Part shown: one piece after another, positions 47,101-54,663 of the stretch
Position numbering within the stretch: position 1 is the first letter of the stretch
Layout: the number at the start of each line of letters is the position of its first letter
Source: Trebouxia sp. TZW2008
Lineage: Eukaryota > Chlorophyta > Trebouxiophyceae > Trebouxiales > Trebouxiaceae
DNA length: 64,000 bases
Direction of reading: 5' to 3'
Assembly: GCA_002118135.1 (NCBI GenBank)
Contig: BDIU01000136.1
Coordinates: 1 to 64,000, forward strand
Notes under the pieces: model-generated
Told to the model about the DNA's origin: nothing
The model's input: the letters and a program-made list of their open reading frames with translations, nothing else
Database searches by the model: none
Made by a program: the position numbers and the translations under genes

Positions 47101-50100
47101 TTGGTCCTAGGATGCTGTCCTCACATCAAATGCTGCTCATTCAGAAGTGCCACTGAAGCCACAACGCGGTGGTTGGTAGCCAACTGCACCGTGATTACAG
47201 CAAGAACCTTCTGATATTGAGTTTCTTGATACTCTACACCTGTGCTTTCAGCCTGAAAGCCCGATGAGTCACATCTGGCTGCCTAATCCCAACTGCAAAT
47301 TCTGTAGACTAATCGGTTGACACCAAAAACTAATGTACCTGCAAGGTGGCTGTTAGTATGAGGGGGTCTGTTGTGTGAACACCAGGCTCGCACACCACAG
47401 CGGCAGTGGCTTCAACAAGGGCCATTGTGGCCAAGGGCCCCACAGACCTCTCACCCCGCAGTGGGCCCATCAACAGAACTGGCCTGCAGCAGAATGTAAA
47501 AATGTGTTTGTAATATACAGACACTACAAATATTGATTTGTTTCACAATAGCAATGCAAGGTGCGATGCTCTTCACTGTTCACAACAAGATCTGCATGTC
47601 AAATACAGATTGCTGCATGTAAGATCAGGCTCTGCAATTGTTGACAACACTTCTTGTTGAGACATGAGTCTGCTTCACCATTCGCCTTTGCTTTCAAACA
47701 TGCAACAGGTATAGCAAGGCATCATTGCAATCAGAAGTAGGGTCAACAATATGCCACGCTCTGGTGTGGACAAGACACAGAGCAAGAGAGTATTACTGCG
47801 AACAGAACCTAGGCAGGCGGCTTTGGCTTGCTTAGTAGTGACAGGATGATCAGTACCATTGTGTGGTGGAGTCGAGAGAATATGTCGCACCCTTGGGTCC
47901 AGAAGACGGAGAGAGACGGAGGGCACACCTGCCCACAGGACCTAGGCAGATGCCTTTTGCCTGTTTGGCGATGACGGGGTCCTCAATACAATTGAGCTGA
48001 CCCACATCTGCAAAAGGGAGCGAGGTAGGCTGGTCTAAGCGTGTGAGCGTCCAGGTGGGTCCCCCCCTGCGACCCCCCCAGGGCGCCCACAGTCTAGTCA
48101 GCAGCCGGCCAGCCTCTGCTGCCACGTGCTCATGACCACACGTTAGGGCTGCAAAAACCCTAGCTGCGCTGCCTGTCACACCGTAGCTCAGTCTCAGTGG
48201 CAGGGCTCAATATGCTTCTCTATACTGCTGAGCTTGGCTGCCTGATCAGGCTTTTGCACACTATACCTGCTTTGCGAAACTTAACAGGATGAACAGGTTG
48301 AGGCGACTTACATCTTCAGCTCTGATGGTCATGCCCACGTGCTCAGGACGTAATCGCGCTGATCAAAGTAGCAATGATAACAGTCACGTAACTCAGCATA
48401 AGTGTTGAAATTTTGTGGACAAAGTTTTGCCTTGATGCTCAAGATATAAGGCTAGCTTATTAACAGTGGAGAGCATGGCTGTAGCCAGGGTTTGGTATGA
48501 CCACATGGTCAAGATAACATCTACTGTTACACAATTGATCACAAACCAGGGCAGTGTTAACTACATCTTGAGCCTGGCTTATGACAATGTGCCCCAAATC
48601 GTAGACGCAAAAGCCAAAGGGCTGACTCCTCACAGGTCAAGGTTTTCGCTGTTTGCCGCTTTTAAGCAGCAATCCCACCTGTTGAGACAGAGGCTCCTGC
48701 TATGATGCCTGACACCGCAGACTTTTTGTTTCTTTTTTACATATAGTGAAGATGGAAAGCTGGCTTACCAACAGTGGATAGCATGACTGTAGCCAGGGCA
48801 GGAGCAGAAACCAGGCGTTGCAAGCACTGCAGCACTGCAATGTACTGCAGGGCCTCTGGGGTGTGCGGGGGCGGGGGCTTGGCTGAGGGCCCCACTGGGG
48901 TGGGTAATAGCCCCAGCAGGCTAGTCATCCAGACCCCTGCTTCCTCAGCTCGGGTCCCCACTGACACCCCTGCAAGACCCCACACTGCTTACATGAGGCA
49001 CTGCGGCACTGCAGCACTGCAATGTATTGCAGGGCCTCTAGATTGTGTGTGCTGGGGGCCGGGGGCTTGGCTGAGGGCCCCACTGGGGCGGTTAACAGCC
49101 CCAGCAGGTTAGTCATGTAAGGCCCTGCTTCGTCAGCTCGGGTCCCCACTGATACCCTGGCAAGACCCCACAATGCTTACACCAGGCACTGCAGCACTGC
49201 AATGTACTGCATTGTCCCAGGGGAATAGGGGGCAGGGGCTTTGCTAAGGGCCCTTTTGGGGCGTTTAAACAGCCCCGCTACTCATCCTGACCCTTGCCTC
49301 CTCAGCGTGGCTGCATGTAGCATGACAGAGCACGCAGGAATGAGACGTTGAATGAAGAAGCAAAAGAGACATGACAAAACCACACAAAAAGGTCAAACAA
49401 CTCTCAGAAAAACTACCTGTATAAGGGAGGCAAGCATTGCACTCCTGGATGCGCTGGTGCAGGAAATGGATGCTGTCTTCTACTTGTAGAGGCCGCTGCA
49501 GCACCGGCCCTCTGGCCTGCTCCAGAATGGATGACCCAGAACCCCTGCTTCTTGCCACCCCCGCTGCCGCGATGGGAGACCCTGCACCACCCAAAAATTT
49601 GCATACTAAACAAATTGACATCAGGCTGCAAGCAATGACAAAGCGCTTGCTGCCTGCTATAGCAATAACTTGGGAGATTGCAAAGCTTGGCTTCAACTAT
49701 ACAGGTGTCATTCAGCAGCCTGTGGCAAGCTTCTGGTTTGTCTGCTTCACACAGAGGACAGACAACAGGAGACAATGCAAAGTCTGACTTCAGCCACACC
49801 TGGTGTCATGCAGCAAGTTGTCGTCAGAACCTGAGCTATGCTGTCTCCTGTAAAGACAGCTCAGGAGAGTACCTTGGCTGCTGCATGACACACAAGCTGA
49901 TACTTTGCATCAGGCAGGGTACGTGTAGTATAACTGAAAACTGCCGACTGCCAACTGCCAACTGTCAACGGCAGCAAAAGCAGCAGCTCTAGTCAGAGGG
50001 TCATTTGATGAGTCAGTGATGACTAAGCTTGATACAACTTGAATATGCACAGGTCTTGAAATGTGGCTGTCAACAGCAGCAAAAGCAGCGTGTCAAGTAG

Positions 50101-53100
50101 CAAGATGTTTGATGATCAGCAATGATCACCTTGTTGACTAGCGCTTGCTTCAGCATTACTGTCAAAGCTGCCATGTGATCCCTCAGGGCTGATGTGTGCC
50201 TCTTCTTCAAGAGCATGCTGGGCAATGCCCTGGCCGCCGCTGGGCCCCACCACCGCAGCCAGGGCTTCTCTGCAAGCTGCTCCAAGATGAGCCAGGCTGA
50301 GCTTCTCTAACTCTGGATCCCAGTGAACTGGTGGCGATAATCCTGAGGACGCTTTGCTGGACAGTATTACATCGCCTGGGGCAGTGTGCTGGGGCAGAAC
50401 CGGAATGGCCCTGCCAGAAGACACCTGTAGGGCAATAGCCAGACTTCCATCCAGACTACATTAACATGACCAACATTCACTCATTCAATGCATGGACAGG
50501 TGCACACAGATAATCATATTCTTGCGTGTGCTGCAGTTTCTTAGTGATATCAGTGCAAAAGAAACATTTGCTCTGTTATATGTCAAGGGCAGGAGGTGAC
50601 TTGGGGGGAAGGAGAGGTGGATGGGGAGTCACAGACAGGACTCAAAATGCCTGAGCAGTCTCCAGCAGAGCAAGGCCTCCCTGGCAGCAACATCAGGGTT
50701 GGGGACGGGAGTCTGTGGTCAGGGGCCAAGACGGTGAGTGGGAACAAGAGGCTCAGCTGACAGACAGAGCCAAGAGCTCACTTGAGCAGTGTCCAGCAGA
50801 GCAGTCGGCCGGGCCTCCATGGATTCAAAGTCAGGCAGAAGGGGCTATGGGGAAGGGGGTGAGCTGAAAGCAAGAGGATGAGCAGAAAGCAAGAGGGTGA
50901 CCTCAAATGCAGGCCCACGGCTTACCTGAGCAGTGTCAAGCAGAGCAGTGAGCAGGTTCTCTCTGGCAGGGGTGATGTACATGCTGGGAGGCGCACCATC
51001 GCTCCACTCCAGCGCCAGCCACTGGGGCTGGTCGACGAAGCGCACCAGGGCCGCCAGCAGCGGCAGCTGCCGCCGCTCGGCTACCTCGTACGTATCGGTG
51101 CGTCGCTCCAGCAGCGCCGCGGAGGTAAGCACTAGCCGCCGACTGCTGCCTTGTGCCGCTGTTCCTGCACCCTCGCCCTGGACGGCCAGGATCTTAACTT
51201 GGCCAGATACTCACAAGGCAGACACAGAGTGTTGGGAGGTAGGCTGTGCCAGCTGCCGTGGTGGTGAAGTAGAATGTGGCACAAGCAAAAGTGCTCATAA
51301 ATTGATGTCCATCATGCATAACAAGATCAGTTGCGCTTTTCATGCTGTCATGAGGTTGAGATAGCTATTGCATGAATCATTGAGCTGAAGGTTTCACCAA
51401 CCTCATCAGTAGAGGCTGCCACGTTGGGCAGCTGCAGCTGAGAGGTGAGGGACAGACTGCTGTCAATCAGCACAAGATCACCTGTACTTGCATGCTGTCC
51501 AACTCATTTCATGGGTTTGTCGAGCTGGAAGTTGTGACCAACCTGTTCAGTAGAGGCCGCCACATCTGATACCTGCAGCTGAGAGGCAAGGGACTGATTG
51601 CTAGTACTGGGTTTGACTCTGAAGGCTGCCCACTCGCCAAGTGGCACTTCATCAGGGGCTGCAGCTCTCTCCCTCTCTGCATTGCTGACTGCCTCTAGCA
51701 GTTCCCCAGCTCTCAGCTGAGCTTTTGTCACCACTGCAAGTCACAAATCTCATGGTTGTGCAGGTGTCAATTTGAAGGGCCAGACATGATTAGTCTGAGC
51801 AAGTCTTTGTAGCGCAGCTGTTGACGACTCTCCCTGCTTGCAGCTAAGCTCTGGTCATCACTGCACATCAGAGACATTGTATTGCAGAGGGCGTGCAAGA
51901 CTGGCACAAGGATCATGATTGCTAGTACTGGGCTTGACTCTGAAAGCGGCCCACTCCCCCCAGGGGCACTTCATCAGGGCTGCAGCTCTCTCCCTCTCTG
52001 CATTGCTCACAGCTTCCAACAGCTCCACAGCCCTCAGCTGAGCTTTTGTCACCACTGTACATATCACAAAGCACTGTGATGGCATTGTATATCTTGTGGC
52101 CTGATGTCACAGGTCTTCACTTCTTAATGAAACAGTGCTTGTGAGCTGAAAACGATATGTCAGGCACAGCAGTAGAGCAGTAGAGTTGATGATCATTCTC
52201 ATACTTTGAAAAACCTGCCAAATTTGCAAAACAAACTGGGCCAGAATGTTGTGAGTGACATGGTACAGCACAGCCTCAAAAAGCTATCCAGCCTTCAGCT
52301 GAGCTATTGTCACCATTGCACATCACACGTCTTGCTCTTCAGCAACACTGCCAGACAGTGAGTCACCATACTCTTCCTTCCAATGACTGATACTGTAAGA
52401 TACTTGCGTATTGGGTATCACGTATTGACTCAAACATTTTGCGTATTTCCCACTTTGCACTGGATATTAGCGTTTGACACTCTGAGATACTGCGTATTGC
52501 GTAAAAGGTATTGCAAATTACGTCTGGTGATTCACTGCTGCCAAACATCTTTGACTATACCTGCAAGGGTGAGACCAAGCTTCTTGTAGGCTACAGTCTG
52601 CAGCTGCTTGATTATAGCACCTCTCTGGGGGCTGGCATACACCCTTGGGGACCTCCCCACCTTACCAAGCAGGGCAAAGACTCCATGCCCAGGAGGAGTG
52701 TCACTATCTCCCACTAGCAGCCTTGCCACTGGAGAAGCTGCATGACGGAACTCCAATCGCCATTTGACCTGCCCTGTAAGCAGAGACAACTGTCCCCTTT
52801 GGACTGGTTGGACTAATAAGTCACAGATGTATGCAGTCAAAGCAGTGTGAAACAGGGCAACCACTTCATGCCCATGAGGGGTGTCACTATCCCCACCAGC
52901 AGCCTTGCCACTGGAGAAGCTGCATGACAGAACTCAAGCCTCCCCTTCACCTGACCTGTAAGCACAGACAGCAGTGCCACCTTGGCTCAATTGCTTTGGC
53001 ATCCAGCATACGTGCTATGTGAACGTTGTAGCAATCGGGTGCTGCTGAGTCCAGCCAAAGAATGTGCATTTGATAGCAGTAAGGCATGTCTGATGCTCTC

Positions 53101-54216
53101 ACAAGTCTGTGTCAGCTGCAGGCACAGCTGTGTCCTGCCTTACAAAGGTCCTTTTGGTGGCAGCATGTGTATATTGCTGTGGCCCCTGTATGTTGCTGAG
53201 CCTTGCACCTTCGTAGCTTGTGTTGTATCGTATTTAGAGTAGCTGCGACATGAGCAGGCAATGCAGATGTTTCACGTCTGCCAGACAGCTCCCAAGTGAC
53301 TTCTGTTGAAGCTGCATTTGTTACTATAATTTGTGGCTATGCTGACGGGGTGCGCGGTGTCATTTTGCAACACATGAGTCAAACACAGCCCTGGCATTGG
53401 TCAAGACTGTATGTCACCATGCAAAGTCTTGCACAATATGTGATTTTGACAAAGCATGTCAAGTAATGACCATATCTATGTTCCAGAGCGTTGGCAGTGC
53501 CTCACCGTTGGCAGCAAGACGCTCAATGGCAAAAGCAGTGATGCGCAGCCTGACTGGTACCCATGTCTTCTTCTTCAGCTTCATGGCTGTGTACACATCT
53601 GAGTTCCTGCATCAAAGCCACTGTGCCTCGATTGCAGAGTTTGGTGCATCTTGATGGTTCTAGCAAAACCTTTGAGATGCACAATGCACAGCAGCCAGAT
53701 GCCATGCATGCATAAGTGTGCAGACTGCAGTGCTTACCCCAGTATCTTCTGGGCAACTGGGCACTGACCATGCGTGGCTGCAGAAGCCATGGTTTGGTAC
53801 AACAAGCTCAGCAGTGAACTGCGTTGCTTGCATGAGAACTTCACTGCCTTGAATTTGCTCTGCATGGCACAACGCATTGTCAAGTGTGGGAACTTAGGCA
53901 ACAAGCAGTGACTGTGCAGAAGATTGCTTGATACCTTCTTGTCCTGCCGTACGGAAAGTGCGAAATCCTGCTCTTCACTTGTGCTGGAGGGCGCCGACAC
54001 GCCATCGATGTCGGTGTCGCCCACAAAGTCCCACTTGTTGGTGATGGTGAGCGAGTCCGGATGCTGGGTTGTCACGCAGGTCGTGGTGACACACATGATC
54101 CGTCGATATTTGCCACGCCATGACGCTTTGGTGCAAAGGAACCTGGCTATGCACCCGGGAGGCGTTTGCCCATCTGCGGCTTGCCGAAAGTGCAGTAAGT
54201 GATCCATCGCAGCCAT
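22584..54216 (-). CDS. GRV2: RME-8/GRV2-type DnaJ endosomal protein, about 40 exons
   Basis: Orthologue of plant GRV2/KAM2 and animal RME-8 (DNAJC13), a peripheral endosomal J-protein that recruits Hsp70 for sorting and vacuolar/endosomal trafficking. From the ATG at 54216 the exons encode, in order: a PH-like N-terminal region (ARFLCTKASWRGKYRRIM); armadillo-like repeats; a WNEGTRAELREAL segment; the GYF-like EGREGPISKAELKQAF; DIRELRW-like RELRWLTSRRLG; EEMWCHRYYLRNLCNEDIFP; a J domain with HPDKN split by an intron; QPWRLLLLLK; EPFKYAGYPMLLQAV; repeated IWNS and VGGV segments; and HQRHDLFLPAGAD before a last exon of about 675 codons. Precisely read exons include 53935-54216, 53738-53859, 53506-53606, 52561-52773, 51543-51733, 50926-51177, 38933-39088, 35239-35386, 34727-34891 and 22584-24608. 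I estimate about 3,300 codons against roughly 2,550 residues in Arabidopsis, the excess being mainly the C-terminal tail. Confidence 0.93.
25240..25815 (-). repeat. Duplicated penultimate exon of the RME-8/GRV2 gene
   Basis: Minus-strand exon 25412 to about 25610 encodes ERVLAVEVLHLLRAPGAYSV and SEVWQAYKHQRHDLFLPAGA, ending RS before donor GTAAGC. A second copy of its 3' half, 25245 to about 25330, encodes the same 25 or so residues ending RL before donor GTGAGC. A third partial copy (5' half) lies at about 25700-25810. Both complete donors join the last exon in phase 0, so either could supply the junction. The downstream copy lacks a clear acceptor of its own. Confidence 0.85.
26890..27245 (-). 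repeat. RME-8/GRV2 exon (LADHAVSLGYVDRLL) with upstream partial copy
   Basis: The exon at about 26890-27122 encodes FLEGLMEAYCTEMGG, HPLLADHAVSLGYVDRLLKL and ERVRQQ, matching the plant FLEGLLDQYLSAM and HPALADHIGHLGYVPKLVAA segments. A partial copy of its 5' edge (CTCTGTGCAGTACGCCTC, then CAGCCCTTCCAAG) lies at 27204-27242. Confidence 0.85.
28060..28620 (-). repeat. RME-8/GRV2 ARM-like exon and a downstream copy
   Basis: The main exon at about 28350-28617 encodes AAASLLGRLQGQALHGPRVT, PGEVAVAAVGEAIESPERLW and TAEEVAHLAAQAYAAQ. A copy of its second half (AAVGKATETPERLCTAGMRA, then NAEEVAHLAAQAHAAQ) occupies about 28138-28250 with a GTA-type donor (GTATTG). About 210 bp separate corresponding points. 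Confidence 0.88.
28700..29395 (-). repeat. Six-copy array of an RME-8/GRV2 exon 3' edge
   Basis: Exon 29209 to about 29390 encodes LALRLLHALAPTPPAAWAAA and QGGVVYLLTVLLPTSSPTPAFK. On the minus strand, its final TLLPTxxPTPAFK segment with donor recurs downstream with edges near 29112, 29008, 28902, 28802 and (diverged) 28707, a 95-106 bp period. Peptide traces are LLPTAVPTPAFK, ATYDYPQPCLQ, TLFPPTPTFEA and LPFFPTPAPTRFEA. All copies are donor-side. Confidence 0.9.
30016..30385 (-). repeat. RME-8/GRV2 exon with upstream partial copies
   Basis: The exon near 30016-30190 encodes EMASMALAVLVRLTANAG after a Gln/Ser-rich stretch, matching the LCLNVLSRLTAYAP segment of plant GRV2. The 5' part (GCCTCAAGCCTCTGAGCTGT, then TGCATGCGCCTGCAAAGGCA) is repeated at about 30240-30285 and 30322-30370. 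Confidence 0.75.
30433..30552. repeat. Foldback-like element with telomere-like AAACCCTA blocks
   Basis: CGCAAAAACCCTAGGAAA near 30438 is partly inverted at about 30499-30528 (TTTAGCGTTTAGGG, TGCTTTTGCG). GGATT-type ends face each other (CAGGATTCGC and TTTCAAAATCCGG). It lies in an RME-8/GRV2 intron. A foldback or MITE-like element is the likeliest explanation. Confidence 0.45.
32262..32430. mobile_element. Diverged pogo-like MITE, copy 2
   Basis: The right end, read in reverse complement, begins CAGTGAGTTCTCTTTATATC, close to the ends of the intact element at 11301. Internal CCACTGCATCCTGACTGTAA parallels CCACTGCATTCTGACTGCAG in the third copy near 40050. The left end is decayed (TGTTTGTGAGGACACTC). 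Confidence 0.55.
33325..33392. repeat. (CAGG)n tract and adjacent (CAG)n
   Basis: CAGGCAGGCAGGCAGG units followed by AGCAGCAGCAGCAGCAG in an RME-8/GRV2 intron. Confidence 0.95.
34228..34446 (-). other. RME-8/GRV2 exon SSELNGEEL, with decayed copy at 33893-34020
   Basis: After acceptor GTAG the frame reads AAVELCWLTCVSSELNGEEL and later PAAVISAHALRTLAGMAAFA, equivalent to LVSLTCAASSLNGEELV and PAAIIVTNVMRTFSVI in plant GRV2. A diverged copy of its 3' part lies at about 33895-34010, between the exon and its downstream neighbour at 33528. Confidence 0.88.
34727..34891 (-). other. RME-8/GRV2 exon EPFKYAGYPMLL with a GC donor
   Basis: Phase-0 exon of 55 codons (AQCILFRRYPEVLEPFKYAG through QQAPRLQ). 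It ends CTTGCAG and is followed by GCAAGT, the consensus for a GC-AG intron. The next exon begins in phase 0 at AAVELCWLTC. I find no GT donor near this point that keeps the frame. Confidence 0.82.
35045..35105. repeat. (CAG)n microsatellite
   Basis: About 20 CAG units with one CAT interruption in the intron between the J-domain exon and the exon at 34727. It is not part of the reading frame. Confidence 0.95.
35239..35386 (-). other. J-domain core exon of the RME-8/GRV2 gene
   Basis: The acceptor CAG ending at 35387 and split codon AG|A yield AAYRKLARKYHPDKNPQGRD across the junction with the upstream exon. The HPD tripeptide that stimulates Hsp70 ATPase is intact. The exon continues KFLAVQKAYERLQ and PQPWRLLLLLK, the family signature after the J domain, and ends at donor GTGACA. 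Confidence 0.93.
35860..36645 (-). repeat. J-domain helix I/II exon with serial copies on both sides
   Basis: The main exon at about 36281-36430 encodes LLEEWRNELARKPLAMSQKE, ACAVLGVDVGEE and SEDALKAAYR. Donor-side copies of EDALKAAYR lie near 36124-36190, 35975-36030 and 35880-35915. An acceptor-side copy (LLEERRNELARKPLAMSQ) lies at about 36560-36625. Spacing among the donor-side copies is about 95-150 bp. Confidence 0.88.
37105..37515 (-). other. Large RME-8/GRV2 exon: SFLPESLLYVL to FPNWPIVDHV
   Basis: The longest internal exon, about 136 codons, encoding LAARSFLGSFLPESLLYVLT, DNPELVWTHRMRAQRLVPQM and EEMWCHRYYLRNLCNEDIFP, ending WPIVDHVQFLQ before donor GTACAT. Nearly every landmark of the plant GRV2 segment is present, which makes this the single best exon for identifying the gene. 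Confidence 0.95.
38050..38500 (-). repeat. RME-8/GRV2 exon (CLPHLAQ) and downstream partial copy
   Basis: The main exon at about 38320-38480 encodes LGPFAMAEVALKVLHQLVGL and PLPLVHRQIAGPTCLPHLAQ. A partial copy of the 3' half (GGTACGGGCCCCTC, then GACACCTGTGCAAGGCGGGG) occupies about 38130-38215 and is frameshifted relative to the exon. Confidence 0.8.
38760..39945 (-). repeat. GYF-domain exon with seven-unit tandem array
   Basis: The true exon is 38933-39088 (phase 2 in, phase 1 out): EGREGPISKAELKQAFARGQ, MWAAGM, IRELRWLTSRRLG. Its 5' half with acceptor repeats upstream on the minus strand; the conserved AGCAAAG (plus strand) anchors at 39039 (true), 39183, 39322, 39461, 39600, 39739 and 39885, spacing 139-146 bp. 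A copy of the 3' half lies at about 38770-38860. Several copies remain open (for example AEGRVGPISKAELKQAFAYG). Confidence 0.93.
39983..40150. mobile_element. Diverged pogo-like MITE, copy 3
   Basis: Contains ACTCAATGTACGGACAATCT, CGATGTAAGGACAAC and CCACTGCATTCTGACTGCAG. Its right end shares CGACTGCTCTGGT (reverse complement) with copy 2. The ends start TACAGGAAACCCTC and TACATTAAACTTTT, so terminal repeats are decayed. Confidence 0.5.
40738..41260 (-). repeat. RME-8/GRV2 exon (FDGVGHIARLLD) with flanking partial copies
   Basis: The exon at about 40922-41135 encodes GAFDGVGHIARLLDLSMDRA, LLRLLEALLAPEAG and GGVQLAVDLVAG, equivalent to FDGTAHITALIDRTNDRALR and CVLAVDLL. An acceptor-side copy lies at about 41190-41260 and donor-side copies (CTGCCACCA...TCCACTGCAAGCTGCA) at about 40804-40845. 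Confidence 0.85.
42330..42780 (-). repeat. RME-8/GRV2 exon (SYPSLASQL) and two downstream copies
   Basis: The exon at about 42603-42772 encodes NEEALLRQGRMRVAEGAGQK, SWNSAEFRVSYPSLASQLSI and GGVYVRLLLDGVDQ. Diverged copies of the second half occupy about 42473-42560 (RNSAESRISHPRLTSQLNIG) and about 42335-42390. Confidence 0.85.
43035..43735 (-). other. RME-8/GRV2 linker and WNEGTRAELREAL exons
   Basis: Two adjacent exons: a Pro/Ala/Gln-rich linker (about 43480-43735, PLSPTQQPPAPTAKG) and about 43037-43270. The second encodes RQGVHGAGVQQQPEAGIGAL, GNWALWWGAVMRDHCHAGLI and WNEGTRAELREALQ, matching NWPEFWRAF...ADLIWNERTRQELREALQ in plant GRV2. Confidence 0.88.
44735..45690 (-). repeat. RME-8/GRV2 exon (SQDLVALWVDEYGPAL) with five partial copies
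   Basis: The exon at about 44958-45125 encodes QGPRGRLSQDLVALWVDEYG, RRIFPAGLMRYLSVRKPSP and PSQPTGQASQ. A 3'-half copy lies at about 44728-44830. 5'-half copies with GGCCCTGCAC-type acceptor sides lie at about 45195-45278, 45358-45432 and 45505-45580. Copies carry nonsynonymous changes and one lost acceptor. Confidence 0.9.
46018..46440 (-). repeat. RME-8/GRV2 exon (LFGLFEGAAPRMVEGVALLM) with decayed copies
   Basis: The exon at about 46037-46228 encodes VASLGAPLFGLFEGAAPRMV, EGVALLMRAVAEGGVQ and MREAALAEGALLSHVLLALT, equivalent to LFALFGHPAESVRETVAVIM and AALRDGALLRHLL. A frameshifted copy lies at about 46340-46435. Confidence 0.85.
47800..48185 (-). repeat. RME-8/GRV2 exon (VAAEAGRLLTRLW) and partial copy
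   Basis: The exon at about 47937-48180 encodes TGSAARVFAALTCGHEHVAA, EAGRLLTRLWAPWGG and EDPVIAKQAKGICLGP. Its 3' edge is copied at about 47805-47860 (DHPVTTKQAKAACLG). Confidence 0.82.
48770..49310 (-). repeat. Three tandem copies of an RME-8/GRV2 exon
   Basis: The 3'-most copy (about 48768-48970) is complete: GVSVGTRAEEAGVWMTSLLG, LLPTPVGPSAKPP, PEALQYIAVLQCLQRLVSAP. A second copy at about 48998-49158 keeps GVSVGTRADEAGPYMTNLLG and EALQYIAVLQC. A third at about 49190-49305 is decayed. Spacing is about 180-190 bp. Confidence 0.88.
50640..51180 (-). repeat. RME-8/GRV2 exon 50926-51177 with donor-side copies
   Basis: The phase-0 exon of 84 codons encodes SSRRLVLTSAALLERRTDTY, PLLAALVRFVDQPQWLALEW and ENLLTALLDTAQ. 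The plant counterpart reads SRQLILTKASLVERRPENYE and SALVRFAEEPQMFAIEF. Donor-side fragments (CTTGAGCAGTGTCCAGCAGA) lie at about 50782-50815 and 50651-50690. Confidence 0.92.
51390..52330 (-). repeat. RME-8/GRV2 exon 51543-51733 with copies on both sides
   Basis: The exon encodes VVTKAQLRAGELLEAVSNAE, PLGEWAAFRVKPSTSNQSLA and VSDVAASTEQ. A nearly full copy at about 51895-52055 (VVTKAQLRAVELLEAVSNAE) is frameshifted before GEWAAFRVK. Shorter copies lie at about 51397-51455 and 52290-52325. Confidence 0.88.
52561..52975 (-). repeat. RME-8/GRV2 exon 52561-52773 and an upstream partial copy
   Basis: The exon encodes GQVKWRLEFRHAASPVARLL, DTPPGHGVFALLGKVGR and GAIIKQLQTVAYKKLGLTLA. A copy of its 5' half including the acceptor (GACACCCCTCATGGGCATGA in minus orientation) occupies about 52866-52962. 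Confidence 0.9.
53506..54216 (-). other. First three RME-8/GRV2 exons: PH-like N-terminus
   Basis: Exon 53935-54216 (94 codons) has FLCTKASWRGKYRRIMCVTT and SLTITNKWDF, the family N-terminus that binds endosomal phosphoinositide in animal RME-8. Exon 53738-53859 has FKAVKFSCKQRSSLLSLLYQ. Exon 53506-53606 has KKKTWVPVRLRITAFAIERL. Phases 0, 2 and 1 match across all junctions. The ATG at 54216 (MAAMDHLLHF) is the most upstream in-frame start I see. Confidence 0.92.
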
Positions 54217-54663
54217 GTCGACGGTCGCGCGTCAGCGCCTGGAACCCACTTCCCTCATCGCAAGCAATCAAGCGCTCGTGCTGCGCCGAGGTGCGTGCGC
54301 GCACATGGCTTCTACTCGCACCTTGGTCCGGTCAACGTCCTTTCGGTGCGCTTGCTGCACGACACCCGGCAAATTTCTGCTTGCACTTCTCACGTGAGCG
54401 CTCCTTTAGTCACCCGGTCAAGCTATGAGTTTGGTCAAGTGCTATCTGTTGCAAGCTTGCGTTCGCAGCTGTCGGCAGCAAACCACGAGATGCAAGCTAA
54501 GCAACGTCACATCTGTTTCACGCAGACTCACGTGTGGATTGCACAGTCTGATCACTCAATCGCGCACACACGAAGCTGATCTGGCTGAACGGGCATACCC
54601 CACCCGCTGCCAAGCTGACGCTGCAGCAGACGATGTAGCCTTTGGCTCGTGTATCAGCCTCAG
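54217..54663. promoter_or_regulatory. Divergent promoter interval between GRV2 and the SMP-C2 gene
   Basis: About 447 bp separate the start codons of two divergently transcribed genes, so both promoters and 5' leaders must lie here unless the SMP-C2 gene has a further upstream exon. The segment is locally CpG-rich (GACGGTCGCGCGTCAGCGCC, GTGCGTGCGCGCACATGG). I see no convincing TATA box on either strand. Confidence 0.55.
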
